Positions 8,282-17,639 of a DNA stretch of 64,000 nucleotides are shown piece by piece. This stretch comes from Lachnospiraceae bacterium. GTDB taxonomy: Bacteria; Bacillota; Clostridia; Lachnospirales; Lachnospiraceae. A program made the position numbers and the translations under genes. The notes under the pieces are model-generated. The model saw nothing but the letters and a program-made list of their open reading frames with translations. It searched no databases and was not told the origin of the DNA. The DNA is taken from positions 1 through 64,000 of the forward strand of contig JAQXFO010000001.1 in assembly GCA_029005135.1 (NCBI GenBank), read 5' to 3'. The stretch's first letter is position 1, and every line of letters begins with the position of its first letter.

Positions 8282-9679
8282 ATGGCTATTGAGAAAAAAC
8301 CGAGAGTTCCGGTGAGAGAACAGGCGCCGGAGGTCCGCGCCCATAATTTTGATGAAGTTTGTCTGGGTTACAATGAAGAAGAGGCTGTCGCCGAGGCTTC
8401 CCGCTGCCTGAACTGCAAGAATCCGCTCTGCGTCCAGGGCTGCCCGGTCAACATCGCTATCCCGCGCTTTATCGAACAGGTCAAGGAACGCCACTTCGAA
8501 GAAGCTTATCACATCATCACCGAATCCAGTGCTCTGCCGGCTGTCTGCGGCCGTGTCTGCCCGCAGGAATCCCAGTGCGAAGGCAAATGCATCCGCGCCC
8601 GTATCGATGAGCCCATTGCCATCGGCAAGCTGGAAAGATTCGTGGCTGACTGGGCCAAGGAAAACCATATCCGCCCGACAGGCGCCGAGAAGACAAACGG
8701 CCACAAGGTTGCCGTTATCGGTTCCGGCCCCGCAGGCCTGACCTGCGCCGGCGATCTGGCCAAGCTCGGCTATGAAGTGACAATCTTTGAAGCCCTTCAC
8801 AAGGCCGGCGGCGTTCTGTCCTACGGCATTCCGGAATTCCGTCTTCCGAAGGACCGCATCGTGGCCGAGGAAGTGAAAAACGTGGAATCCATGGGCGTCA
8901 AGATCGTGACCGACTTTATCGTCGGCAAGTCCATGACCATCGACGAGCTGATGGAAGAGGAAGGCTTTGAAGCCGTCTTCATCGGTTCCGGTGCCGGTCT
9001 TCCGATGTTCATGGGTATCCCGGGCGAAAATGCCAACGGCGTTTTCTCCGCCAATGAGTACCTGACACGCAATAACCTGATGAAAGCCTATCGCGACGAT
9101 TACGATACACCGATCTACAAGGCGAAGAAGGTCGTCATCGTCGGCGGCGGCAACGTCGCCATGGATGCCGCCAGAACAGCGCTGCGTCTCGGCGCCGAGG
9201 TCCATCTGGTCTACAGACGTTCTCTTGAGGAACTGCCGGCCCGTAAGGAAGAAGTTCATCACGCGATGGAAGAGGGCATCATCTTTGATGTTCTGTGCAA
9301 TCCGACAGAGATCCTCGTGGATGAGGAAACCGGCTGGGTCAAGGGCGTCCGCCTGATCCGTATGGAACTGGGTGAGCCGGATGCTTCCGGCCGCCGTCGT
9401 CCGGTGCCGGTGGAAGGCTCCGAGTTTGAGGTTGAATGCGATGCTGTTATCATGTCCCTGGGCACATCACCGAATCCGCTGATCTCCTCCACCACAGCCG
9501 GTCTTGATATCAACAAGAAAAAGTGCATCGTCGCCGAGGAAGCGACGGGTGAAACCTCCAAGACCGGTGTCTATGCCGGCGGCGACGCCGTTACCGGTGC
9601 TGCGACCGTCATTTTGGCCATGGGAGCCGGTAAAGCCGGTGCCCGCGGCATTGATGAATACATCCGCAGCAAAGGCTGA
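8282..9679 (+). CDS. nfnB: NfnB-like NADPH-binding flavoprotein (glutamate synthase small-subunit family)
   Basis: This 465-residue protein has an N-terminal di-cluster ferredoxin domain (CLNCKNPLCVQGCP and CGRVCPQESQCEGKC) for two 4Fe-4S clusters. It is followed by FAD- and NADPH-binding Rossmann folds (VIGSGPAGLTCAGDLAKLG; IVGGGNVAMDAARTALRLG). It is homologous to the glutamate synthase small subunit, but no large subunit lies nearby. The partner upstream is NfnA-like, so an NfnAB transhydrogenase is the better call. RBS TAAGGAGGTTAACG is excellent. The pair would link NADH, NADPH and ferredoxin pools in a fermenting anaerobe. A hairpin follows the stop. Confidence 0.88.
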   Translation: MAIEKKPRVPVREQAPEVRAHNFDEVCLGYNEEEAVAEASRCLNCKNPLCVQGCPVNIAIPRFIEQVKERHFEEAYHIITESSALPAVCGRVCPQESQCEGKCIRARIDEPIAIGKLERFVADWAKENHIRPTGAEKTNGHKVAVIGSGPAGLTCAGDLAKLGYEVTIFEALHKAGGVLSYGIPEFRLPKDRIVAEEVKNVESMGVKIVTDFIVGKSMTIDELMEEEGFEAVFIGSGAGLPMFMGIPGENANGVFSANEYLTRNNLMKAYRDDYDTPIYKAKKVVIVGGGNVAMDAARTALRLGAEVHLVYRRSLEELPARKEEVHHAMEEGIIFDVLCNPTEILVDEETGWVKGVRLIRMELGEPDASGRRRPVPVEGSEFEVECDAVIMSLGTSPNPLISSTTAGLDINKKKCIVAEEATGETSKTGVYAGGDAVTGAATVILAMGAGKAGARGIDEYIRSKG

Positions 9680-9710
9680 TTTGACAGCTGAGCCGACAGT
9701 CTGACAACTT

Positions 9711-9751
9711 AAAAAGAAGCATACCGGGGATGTGATACCGGTATGCTTCTT
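9711..9751 (+). terminator. strong hairpin after nfnB, probable terminator
   Basis: AAGAAGCATACCGG pairs perfectly over 14 bases with CCGGTATGCTTCTT across a 10-base loop. An A-run precedes it, but no T-run follows on the plus strand; the T-run appears only when read on the minus strand. It could still stop transcription of nfnAB or stabilise the transcript end. Confidence 0.6.
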
Positions 9752-9801
9752 CGGTATCAGCTGTCTCATCCCAGATACATTCAGGCAGGAAGGAACAGCG
9801 C

Positions 9802-10797
9802 ATGAGCAGTACGGCGCAGACAGAGATCGATATCGCCAGCGAGCATCAGAAAAACATATTCGGCAGCTGCGACTGTCATCTCAACAGAATCGAAAAAGCG
9901 CTCCGCGTGGGCATCATTGCCCGGGACGGCAGACTGCGTATCGTCGGTGAGCCGAAGGATACGGACAAGGCGCTGAGACTTTTGAAACAGCTGGTACACA
10001 TGTCGGAGAAAGGCACCGAGATAACGGAGCAGAATATCACCTACGCTATGACACTTCTGGAAGAGGAAAAAGAAGAACAGCTCAGTCAGCTGGATGAGGA
10101 CGTCATCATACATACTATCAGCGGACGCCCCGTCAAGCCCAAGACTATCGGGCAGAAAACCTATGTGGAATCCATACGCAGCCGCATGATCACCTTTGGC
10201 TGCGGACCGGCCGGCACCGGCAAGACCTATCTGGCCATGGCGATGGCCATCCGGGCCTTTCGCAGCGAGGAGGTCGGCCGGATCATTTTAACGCGTCCGG
10301 CTATTGAAGCCGGCGAAAAGCTGGGTTTTCTGCCGGGTGATCTTCAGAGCAAGATCGACCCGTATCTGAGACCCCTGTACGACGCCCTCTACGAGATCAT
10401 GGGCGCCGAAAGCTTTCTGAAAAATTCGGAAAAGGGTCTTATTGAAGTGGCACCGCTGGCGTATATGCGCGGCCGCACCCTCGATAATGCCTTCATCATC
10501 CTTGATGAAGCCCAGAATACGACGCCGGCCCAGATGAAAATGTTCCTGACGCGTATCGGCTTCGGAACGAAGGTGGTCATCACCGGCGACAGGACGCAGA
10601 AGGATCTGCCGGCCGACACGGTCAGCGGTCTTGATGTGGCCTCCCGGGTTCTGGCGAAAATCGATGAGATCGGCTTCTGCGAACTCACCAGCCGCGATGT
10701 CGTCCGTCATCCGCTGGTGCAGAAGATCGTCAAGGCCTATGAGAATTACGAGGAACGGACGGCAGCTCAGAAGAAGAAAAGGAGACCGTCCTCATGA
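9802..10797 (+). CDS. phoH: PhoH family P-loop ATPase
   Basis: A 331-residue cytoplasmic protein with an N-terminal KH-like region and a PhoH ATPase domain. The Walker A motif is GPAGTGKT in FGCGPAGTGKTYLAMAMA, and the Walker B motif is FIILDEAQN. The family is linked to RNA metabolism and, in Firmicutes, is nearly always next to ybeY, as here. RBS AGGAAGGAAC precedes the ATG. The stop overlaps the ybeY start by 4 bases, which suggests translational coupling. Confidence 0.95.
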   Translation: MSSTAQTEIDIASEHQKNIFGSCDCHLNRIEKALRVGIIARDGRLRIVGEPKDTDKALRLLKQLVHMSEKGTEITEQNITYAMTLLEEEKEEQLSQLDEDVIIHTISGRPVKPKTIGQKTYVESIRSRMITFGCGPAGTGKTYLAMAMAIRAFRSEEVGRIILTRPAIEAGEKLGFLPGDLQSKIDPYLRPLYDALYEIMGAESFLKNSEKGLIEVAPLAYMRGRTLDNAFIILDEAQNTTPAQMKMFLTRIGFGTKVVITGDRTQKDLPADTVSGLDVASRVLAKIDEIGFCELTSRDVVRHPLVQKIVKAYENYEERTAAQKKKRRPSS

Positions 10798-11318
10798 TCA
10801 TCCGCGTCAATAAGGCATACGACGGCCGTGATTTTCGCGGCATCTTCGATTTTCACTATAAAGAAACCGCCCGCCGGGTGGTGGAAGAAGTCCTGAGAAC
10901 GGAGAACTGCCCCTTCGAAGCCGAGGTTGACATCACGATCGTGGACGGTGAAGCGATCCGCGAACTGAACAGCCGGATGCGGGGGATCGACAGTGAGACC
11001 GATGTGCTGTCCTTTCCTATGGTCGCCTATGACAGGCCGGGGGATTTTTCCTCCCTCAAGGCAGGCGATGCGGAAACCTTCGATCCCGAGAACGGGGCTC
11101 TGATGCTGGGCGATATCGTCATCAATGCCGCCAGGGTGAGAGACCAGGCGGCGGCCTACGGTCATTCCCGGCGCCGGGAGTGGGCCTTCCTGATCGCCCA
11201 CAGCCTGCTGCATCTGACGGGCTACGACCACATGACGCCCGAGGAGGCGGCAATTATGGAGAAAAAACAGGAAACTGTTTTGAAGAATCTTAAGATCAAC
11301 AGAGAGGTAACAACATGA
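10794..11318 (+). CDS. ybeY: endoribonuclease YbeY, rRNA maturation factor
   Basis: A zinc metalloprotein involved in 16S rRNA 3' maturation and ribosome quality control. The 174-residue product carries the zinc-binding three-histidine motif HSLLHLTGYDH near the C-terminus. It overlaps phoH upstream and the DUF3048 gene downstream, each by 4 bases. In many Firmicutes dgkA, cdd and era follow; here a lipoprotein and proB take their place. Confidence 0.96.
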   Translation: MIIRVNKAYDGRDFRGIFDFHYKETARRVVEEVLRTENCPFEAEVDITIVDGEAIRELNSRMRGIDSETDVLSFPMVAYDRPGDFSSLKAGDAETFDPENGALMLGDIVINAARVRDQAAAYGHSRRREWAFLIAHSLLHLTGYDHMTPEEAAIMEKKQETVLKNLKINREVTT

Positions 11319-12661
11319 AAAAGATCCTGGGTCTTATCCTTACGGCGGCTCTGACAGCCTCCCTTCTGACGGGCTGTACCATGGGTCACACCGAAGACAC
11401 CACACAGAATGAAGAACCGGTCGTGTCCTCCGAGGAAGAATCTTCCGTGGAGGAGTCCTCCGCGGAAGAGAGCCTTGCCCCCGAAGTGACGGTTACGCCG
11501 GAGCCCGAACCGGAAGAACCGATTCCCGCCGGCATGGCTAAGAGTTCTCTGACCGGTGAATATATTTCACAGGAACTGGAGGCAAAGCGTCCCTATTCCT
11601 TCATGATCGATAACTCCAAGGCCGCGGTACCCCAGAGCGGTATCGGCAGTGCTTCCATGTATTTTGAAGCTCCGGTGGAAGGTGCCTACACGCGTATTAA
11701 TGCCGTCTTTGAGGACATTTCCGGTCTGACCCGCATCGGACCCTTACGCAGCTGCCGGGACTACTTCCTGTCCATCACTGCCGGTCTGGACCGTCTTTTC
11801 GTCCATTACGGGCAGGCGGCTTACGCCCTGCCGTATCTGGAATCTGATGATGTGGACAATATCAGCGGCCTTCTGGGCAGCACTTACGGCTGCTTCTACC
11901 GCGACTACACCTATCACTCCGGCGAACACACCGCCTACATTGGTGAGGAGGGACTCCTGAAGGCCATGGATATCCGCGGCTACAGCGATACCCATCCGGA
12001 TGATTACGAGACCCCCTACAACTTCGCCTGGGTTGGCGAGGAAGTGACGAACGAGGGCGGTGATGAAGCGTCCTATGTGGCCACGGGCTATCCGTACAAC
12101 ACGCCGTATTTCGTCTACAACCCGGATGAAGGTGTCTACTACCGTTATCAGTTCAATGAGCCCCATATCGACGTGGAGACCGGTGAACAGCTGAAGGTCA
12201 AGAATATCATCCTGGAATACCAGAATTACGATATTTACCAGAGAACCAAGATCGAGCATGCGGTCTATCTGCATTTCGACACCACCGCCGGCGGCAAGGG
12301 CAAATACATCACCAACGGCAAGGCCGTGGACATCACCTGGGAGCGAAAGAGCTTCTGGGAGCCGGTCACCTATTACGATGCCGACGGCAATGAGCTGAAG
12401 ATCAACACCGGCAAGACCTGGACCTGCCTGATTCAGAATCAGTATCTGGGCAATTGCGTGATCGGTGCCGATGCCGCCTCGGCGGTCTGCATCGAATCAC
12501 CGGAAGAAGTCGCCGAAGCCGAGCAGTACAATGCCGACTGGAAGGCGGCCTACGCCTATGGTGAAGATCAGTATCTGACGATCATGAATACCGAACGTCT
12601 GCAGGCCATCGCTTCCCATGGCGGCAAGTCCAAGGTCGAGGAAGGAACTGTCAACCATTGA
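11315..12661 (+). CDS. DUF3048 domain lipoprotein (YerB-like)
   Basis: This 448-residue exported lipoprotein has unknown biochemical function. The signal peptide ends in a lipobox LLTGC with the lipidated cysteine at residue 21. A Glu/Ser-rich tether follows (about 28-65), then the DUF3048 domain, which resembles B. subtilis YerB, with RIGPLRSCRDYFLSI near its start and further beta-rich sequence to the end. Expected location is the outer face of the membrane. It starts inside the ybeY stop (ATGA) and overlaps the proB start, so it belongs to the phoH operon. Confidence 0.88.
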   Translation: MKKILGLILTAALTASLLTGCTMGHTEDTTQNEEPVVSSEEESSVEESSAEESLAPEVTVTPEPEPEEPIPAGMAKSSLTGEYISQELEAKRPYSFMIDNSKAAVPQSGIGSASMYFEAPVEGAYTRINAVFEDISGLTRIGPLRSCRDYFLSITAGLDRLFVHYGQAAYALPYLESDDVDNISGLLGSTYGCFYRDYTYHSGEHTAYIGEEGLLKAMDIRGYSDTHPDDYETPYNFAWVGEEVTNEGGDEASYVATGYPYNTPYFVYNPDEGVYYRYQFNEPHIDVETGEQLKVKNIILEYQNYDIYQRTKIEHAVYLHFDTTAGGKGKYITNGKAVDITWERKSFWEPVTYYDADGNELKINTGKTWTCLIQNQYLGNCVIGADAASAVCIESPEEVAEAEQYNADWKAAYAYGEDQYLTIMNTERLQAIASHGGKSKVEEGTVNH

Positions 12662-13506
12662 GCGTTCGTGATCTTCTGAAAACAAAAAAACGCATCGTCG
12701 TCAAGGTCGGGTCTTCCTCCCTGATTCACGGGGAGACCGGACGCCCCGATCTTGACAGGATCGAAAAACTGGTCAGAGTTCTGGCCGATATCCGCAATCA
12801 GGACAAGGATATCGTCCTGGTATCCTCCGGGGCCATCGCTGTGGGTAAAAGTGCCCTGGGCTATAAGGAACTGCATTCTCTTCAGGAGAAGCAGGCTTTT
12901 GCCGCCATCGGTCAGTCCAAGCTGATCATGCTGTATCAACGGCTCTTTGCCGAATACGGTCAGACCGCGGCACAGGTCCTGATGACAAAAAATACCATGA
13001 CTGACAATGTCAACCGCTACAACGCACGGAATACCTTCAACGAGCTGTTCCTCCTCAAGGCGATTCCCATTGTCAATGAAAATGACACCGTCACCACCTA
13101 TGAGATCGAGTTCGGCGACAACGATACGCTGTCGGCCCTGGTAGCCGCGCTGATCGATGCCGATCTTCTGATCCTGCTGTCGGATATTGAGGGTCTCTAC
13201 AGCGACGACCCCCGCCGCAATCCCGACGCCCGTTTCATCAGCTATGTCGAAAACCTCGACGACCATCTGATGGCCATGGCTAAGGACACCACCGGCAGCA
13301 GCGTCGGTACCGGCGGTATGGCCACCAAGCTTCAGGCAGCCCGCATCGCCTCGGCTGCCGGCTGTGATATGATCATAGCCAAATCGGATGATTTTCACGT
13401 TATCCGTGACATTATGGAAGGCGGCGACATAGGCACTTATTTCAAAGCCGACAAAAAGGAAGAATTTTTCCTGTTGGACTTTATCAGTATGCTTGGCCGA
13501 ACATAA
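12658..13506 (+). CDS. proB: glutamate 5-kinase, short form without PUA domain
   Basis: The first enzyme of proline synthesis, phosphorylating L-glutamate. The product is 282 residues, about 80 shorter than the E. coli enzyme, and consists of the amino-acid kinase domain alone (VVKVGSSSLIHG at the start, VNENDTVTTYEIEFGDND in the substrate loop, GTGGMATKLQAARIA near the end). The PUA domain is absent and the frame closes normally. The start is a TTG overlapping the previous stop, preceded by GAGGAAGGAAC. The usual partner proA is not in the window. A terminator follows. Confidence 0.93.
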   Translation: MSVRDLLKTKKRIVVKVGSSSLIHGETGRPDLDRIEKLVRVLADIRNQDKDIVLVSSGAIAVGKSALGYKELHSLQEKQAFAAIGQSKLIMLYQRLFAEYGQTAAQVLMTKNTMTDNVNRYNARNTFNELFLLKAIPIVNENDTVTTYEIEFGDNDTLSALVAALIDADLLILLSDIEGLYSDDPRRNPDARFISYVENLDDHLMAMAKDTTGSSVGTGGMATKLQAARIASAAGCDMIIAKSDDFHVIRDIMEGGDIGTYFKADKKEEFFLLDFISMLGRT

Positions 13507-13518
13507 TTGAGCTTTCAG

Positions 13519-13580
13519 GGCGCCCGAGGAAACATGACGGCAGGATCGTCGGCTTTCCCGGGCGTTATTACGCTTTTTTT
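13519..13580 (+). terminator. intrinsic terminator after proB
   Basis: CGCCCGAGGAAA pairs with TTTCCCGGGCG (one bulged A) across a 20-base loop, followed by a short spacer and TTTTTTT. It closes the phoH-ybeY-DUF3048-proB operon. Confidence 0.7.
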
Positions 13581-13606
13581 CGATATCATCACAGGAAAGG
13601 ATGACT

Positions 13607-14992
13607 ATGCAGGAAAGTATCATGAACCAGAATGCGGCGCTCACTGCCGCCCTGTCCGTGAAAAACGGCCGGCCGATGACCTATCACGTGGCCACCTTCG
13701 GCTGTCAGATGAATGCCCACGATTCCGAGAAGCTCAAGGGCATTCTGATGGCCTCGGGCTTTGTCGAGGGCTCCGAGGATGAGGCCGACTTTATCATTTA
13801 CAACACCTGTACCGTCAGAGAAAATGCCGATCTGCGCGTCTACGGCCGTCTCGGTTATCTTAACGGCCTGAAGAAAAAACGTCCGGGGCTTAAGATCGCC
13901 CTCTGCGGCTGCATGATGCAGGAGGCGCATGTGGTGGAGAAGATCCGCCGTTCCTATCCCTTTGTGGATCTGGTTTTCGGGACCCACAATCTCTATACCT
14001 TCCCGGAGCTTCTGAACCGCCTCTTAAAGGGTGAAAAGCAGATCATCGATGTCTGGGAGGACGGCGCCGGCGAGGCCGAGAGCCTGCCGTCCGTAAGAAA
14101 TTACACCTTCAAATCCGGCGTGAACATCATGTTCGGCTGCAACAATTTCTGTACCTACTGTATCGTGCCCTATGTCCGGGGTCGGGAGAGGAGCCGCCGT
14201 CCCGAGGATATCCTTGATGAGTGCCGCCGTCTCGTCTCGGAGGGCGTCATCGAGGTCATGCTTCTGGGACAGAACGTCAACTCCTACGGTAAAAACCTGG
14301 AAGGTGAGCCGGTGAGCTTTGCCCGTCTCCTGAAAGAGGTGGCGGCGATCGAGGGGCTTGAGCGGGTCCGCTTCATGACCTCCCATCCGAAAGATCTCTC
14401 CGATGAGCTGATCGAGGTGATGGCCTCCACACCGAAGATCTGCCATCACCTGCATCTGCCGGTCCAGTCCGGCAGCACCGGCCTTCTTAAGGTGATGAAC
14501 CGCCGTTACAGCCGCGAGGCTTACCTGGATCTTGTCGCAAGGATCCGAGCCGCCGTTCCGGACATTTCGCTGACGACGGATGTCATCGTCGGCTTCCCCG
14601 GCGAGACGGAGGAGGATTTTGCCGATACGCTGTCCCTCATCGAGGCCTGCGGCTTCGACAGCGTGTTTACCTTTGAATACTCCCGCCGTACCGGCACACC
14701 GGCAGCCTCCATGGAGAACCAGGTGCCCGCTGAGGTGGTCAAGGCGCGCTTTTCCCGCCTTCTGGAGACTGTCAGAAAGACAGGTCAGAAGGCTGTCAGC
14801 CGCTTCGAGGGACAGATTCTGCCGGTCCTGGTGGAGGAGAAGAACCGCGAGGAAGGCCTGATGACCGGACGGACGGAGCACAATATCCTGGTGCATTTCC
14901 CGGGTGATGACGCCATGATCGGCCGTATTCTGCCGGTGAGACTGGAAAGCTGCCAGGGATTCTATTATCTGGGTCATATCTGCAAGGAGTAA
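13607..14992 (+). CDS. miaB: tRNA-2-methylthio-N6-dimethylallyladenosine synthase MiaB
   Basis: A radical-SAM methylthiotransferase that modifies i6A37 in tRNAs, acting after MiaA, which is also encoded here. The N-terminal UPF0004 domain holds the cluster cysteines (TFGCQMN, YNTCTVRENA, LCGCMMQ). The radical SAM domain has the CxxxCxxC motif in FGCNNFCTYC, and a TRAM domain ends the protein. I prefer the ATG at 13607 because AGGAAAGG ends 6 bases before it; the track's ATG at 13601 abuts that site. Length is about 461 residues. mutS begins 2 bases after the stop. Confidence 0.96.
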   Translation: MQESIMNQNAALTAALSVKNGRPMTYHVATFGCQMNAHDSEKLKGILMASGFVEGSEDEADFIIYNTCTVRENADLRVYGRLGYLNGLKKKRPGLKIALCGCMMQEAHVVEKIRRSYPFVDLVFGTHNLYTFPELLNRLLKGEKQIIDVWEDGAGEAESLPSVRNYTFKSGVNIMFGCNNFCTYCIVPYVRGRERSRRPEDILDECRRLVSEGVIEVMLLGQNVNSYGKNLEGEPVSFARLLKEVAAIEGLERVRFMTSHPKDLSDELIEVMASTPKICHHLHLPVQSGSTGLLKVMNRRYSREAYLDLVARIRAAVPDISLTTDVIVGFPGETEEDFADTLSLIEACGFDSVFTFEYSRRTGTPAASMENQVPAEVVKARFSRLLETVRKTGQKAVSRFEGQILPVLVEEKNREEGLMTGRTEHNILVHFPGDDAMIGRILPVRLESCQGFYYLGHICKE

Positions 14993-14994
14993 GC

Positions 14995-17637
14995 ATGGCA
15001 TTATCCCCTATGATGCGCGAGTACCTGAAGATGAAAGAGTCCTATCCGGACTGTGTTCTGATGTACCGCGTCGGCGATTTTTATGAGATGTTTTTCGAGG
15101 ATGCCAAGGTCGTATCGGAGGCGCTGGAACTGACGCTGACCGGCAAGGACTGCGGCCTGGATGAGAGGGCCCCCATGTGCGGGGTTCCTTTTCATGCCCT
15201 CGACACCTATGTCAACAGATTGATCGTTAAGGGCTTCAAGGTCGCCATCTGCGACCAGGTGGAGGATCCGAAGCTGGCCAAGGGCCTGGTCAAACGGGAG
15301 GTGACCCGTGTTGTCACTCCCGGCACGAACCTGGATTTTGCCTCTATGGACGAAACCCGCAACAATTATCTGATGAGCATCGTCTGTACCGAGGATCGCA
15401 TCGGTGTCGCGGCGGCCGATATCACCACCGGCGACTTTTTCGTGACCGAGGTGGATAAGACGACGAAGCTTCTGGATGAGATCAACAAGTTTTCGCCCTC
15501 GGAGATCATCGGCAGCGACGCTCTGTTTATGTCGGGGCTTGACATCGCGGATCTGAGGGATCGACGTCATATCATGATCAACTGCCTGTCGGACGCGTAT
15601 TTCAGCGATGATGCGGCCAGAACCGCTCTGACGGCGCATTTTCATGTGATGAGTCCGGAAGGCCTAGGGCTGGAGGATTTCACGGTGGGCATCAACGCCG
15701 CCGGGGGCCTTCTGTCCTATGCGCTGGAAACCCAGAAAAATGACCTTCGCCATATGAACACTCTGCGGCCGTACCGCACGGACAGCTACATGATCCTCGA
15801 TACGACCACCACACGGAATCTGGAATTGACGGAGACCCTGCGTGAAAAAGAAAAGAAGGGCACCCTTCTGTGGGTTCTGGATCATACGAAAACCGCCATG
15901 GGAGCCCGCCTGCTCCGGACCTTTATCGAACAGCCTCTCATTGATGAGCAGGCCATCAGCGCCCGTCTCGATGCCGTCGAGACCCTGGTGAAGGACGAGA
16001 TCACCGCCGAGGAACTGCGGGAATACCTCAATCCCATCTACGATCTGGAGCGCCTCGTCACCCGCATCAGCTATCAGACCGCCAATCCCCGGGATATGGT
16101 GGCTCTGAAAACCTCGCTTAAGATGATTCCGGCCGTCCGTGATGTGATTGCTGTTCTGCCGGCGGTGCGTTTCCGGGAACTGACGGAGGCCATGGACGAT
16201 CTGGGCGATCTGTGTCATCTGCTGGAAAATGCCATCGTGGACGATCCGCCCCTGGCCATGAAGGAGGGAGGCATCATCCGGGACGGTTATCATGAGCAGG
16301 TGGATCAGTACCGGCTGGCAGGCACGGAAGGCCGGCGCTGGCTGGCTGAGCTGGAGAGCCGCGAGCGGGAGCGCACGGGCATTCATACCCTCAAGGTCAA
16401 ATTTAACCGTGTCTTCGGCTACTGCATTGAGGTGACGAATTCCTTCAAGGATAAAGTCCCCGAAGATTATATCCGCAAGCAGACCCTGACAGGGGGCGAG
16501 CGCTATACCACTCCCGAACTTAAGGAACTGGAGGATAAGATCCTCGGCGCTCAGGATAAGCTTTACACATTGGAATACGACCTCTACGCGGAGGTGCGCA
16601 ATCATATTGCCTCCCAGATGGCCCGCATCCAGAAGACGGCCCGGGCTGTGGCCGAGGTGGACGTTCTGGCCTCCCTGGCTTACACGGCCGTGCGGAATCA
16701 TTATGTCAGGCCAAAGATCTCGACCTCTTCACGGCTCGTCATCAAGGATGGTCGTCATCCTGTGGTGGAAAAGATGATACGTCAGGATTCCTTCATCGCC
16801 AACGATACGATTCTGGACGGTGACAAAAAACGCTTTTCCATCATCACAGGACCGAATATGGCCGGCAAATCCACCTACATGCGCCAGACTGCCCTGATTG
16901 TTCTGATGGCCCAGATCGGTTCCTTCGTCCCGGCCCGGGAGGCGGAAATCGGTCTGGTAGACCGGATCTTCACCCGTGTCGGCGCTTCCGACGACCTGGG
17001 CAGCGGCCAGAGTACCTTTATGGTGGAAATGACCGAGGTTGCCAATATTCTGAGAAATGCCACGTCCAAATCGCTGCTGATCCTTGATGAGATCGGCCGC
17101 GGCACTTCCACCTTCGATGGCCTGTCCATTGCCTGGGCGGTGGTGGAATACATCGCCAACAAGAAGCTGATCGGCGCCAGAACTCTTTTCGCGACGCATT
17201 ATCATGAACTGACGGAACTGGAGGGAAAGATTCCCGGCGTCAACAATTACTGCATCGCGGTGAGGGAAAAGGCCGACGGCATCATTTTTCTGAGAAAGAT
17301 TGTGAGGGGCGGTGCCGACAAGAGCTACGGTATCGAGGTGGCGAGGCTTGCCGGTGTGCCGGAGGCTGTCGTTACGCGGGCCCATGAGCTGGTGGGACAG
17401 CTGTCCGATGCGGACATCACGGCGGCCATAGAGACCTTGACGGGAGCGCCGGCAAAATCCCGGCCGGTCCGCTATGACGATGTGGATCTGCAGCAAATGT
17501 CTCTGCTCCAGGCGGTGCCGGATGAATCGGTGCTCGAGGAGCTGAAGGCGCTGGACATCACAACGCTGACGCCGGTGGATGCCCTGAACGTTCTCTACAA
17601 GATGCAGAATAAACTGAAAAACCGGTGGGGGTCCTGA
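14995..17637 (+). CDS. mutS: DNA mismatch repair protein MutS
   Basis: An 880-residue mismatch-recognition ATPase. The N-terminal mismatch-binding motif is visible as YRVGDFYEMFFEDA, where the phenylalanine and glutamate contact the mismatch. Connector, core and clamp domains follow. The ATPase has GPNMAGKST (about residues 620-628) and LLILDEIGRGTSTFDG. It is the first gene of the conserved mutS-mutL-miaA-ynbB series. RBS AAGGAGTAAGC precedes the ATG. Confidence 0.98.
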   Translation: MALSPMMREYLKMKESYPDCVLMYRVGDFYEMFFEDAKVVSEALELTLTGKDCGLDERAPMCGVPFHALDTYVNRLIVKGFKVAICDQVEDPKLAKGLVKREVTRVVTPGTNLDFASMDETRNNYLMSIVCTEDRIGVAAADITTGDFFVTEVDKTTKLLDEINKFSPSEIIGSDALFMSGLDIADLRDRRHIMINCLSDAYFSDDAARTALTAHFHVMSPEGLGLEDFTVGINAAGGLLSYALETQKNDLRHMNTLRPYRTDSYMILDTTTTRNLELTETLREKEKKGTLLWVLDHTKTAMGARLLRTFIEQPLIDEQAISARLDAVETLVKDEITAEELREYLNPIYDLERLVTRISYQTANPRDMVALKTSLKMIPAVRDVIAVLPAVRFRELTEAMDDLGDLCHLLENAIVDDPPLAMKEGGIIRDGYHEQVDQYRLAGTEGRRWLAELESRERERTGIHTLKVKFNRVFGYCIEVTNSFKDKVPEDYIRKQTLTGGERYTTPELKELEDKILGAQDKLYTLEYDLYAEVRNHIASQMARIQKTARAVAEVDVLASLAYTAVRNHYVRPKISTSSRLVIKDGRHPVVEKMIRQDSFIANDTILDGDKKRFSIITGPNMAGKSTYMRQTALIVLMAQIGSFVPAREAEIGLVDRIFTRVGASDDLGSGQSTFMVEMTEVANILRNATSKSLLILDEIGRGTSTFDGLSIAWAVVEYIANKKLIGARTLFATHYHELTELEGKIPGVNNYCIAVREKADGIIFLRKIVRGGADKSYGIEVARLAGVPEAVVTRAHELVGQLSDADITAAIETLTGAPAKSRPVRYDDVDLQQMSLLQAVPDESVLEELKALDITTLTPVDALNVLYKMQNKLKNRWGS

Positions 17638-17639
17638 TT

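Noticed and set aside
9681-9710. TTGACA as a -35 for phoH
   Set aside because: The sequence 17 bases downstream (ACAACT) is a poor -10, and the following hairpin would block the transcript.
15664-16701. 345-residue minus-strand ORF opposite mutS
   Set aside because: Antisense shadow of a fully conserved gene; no protein family recognised.
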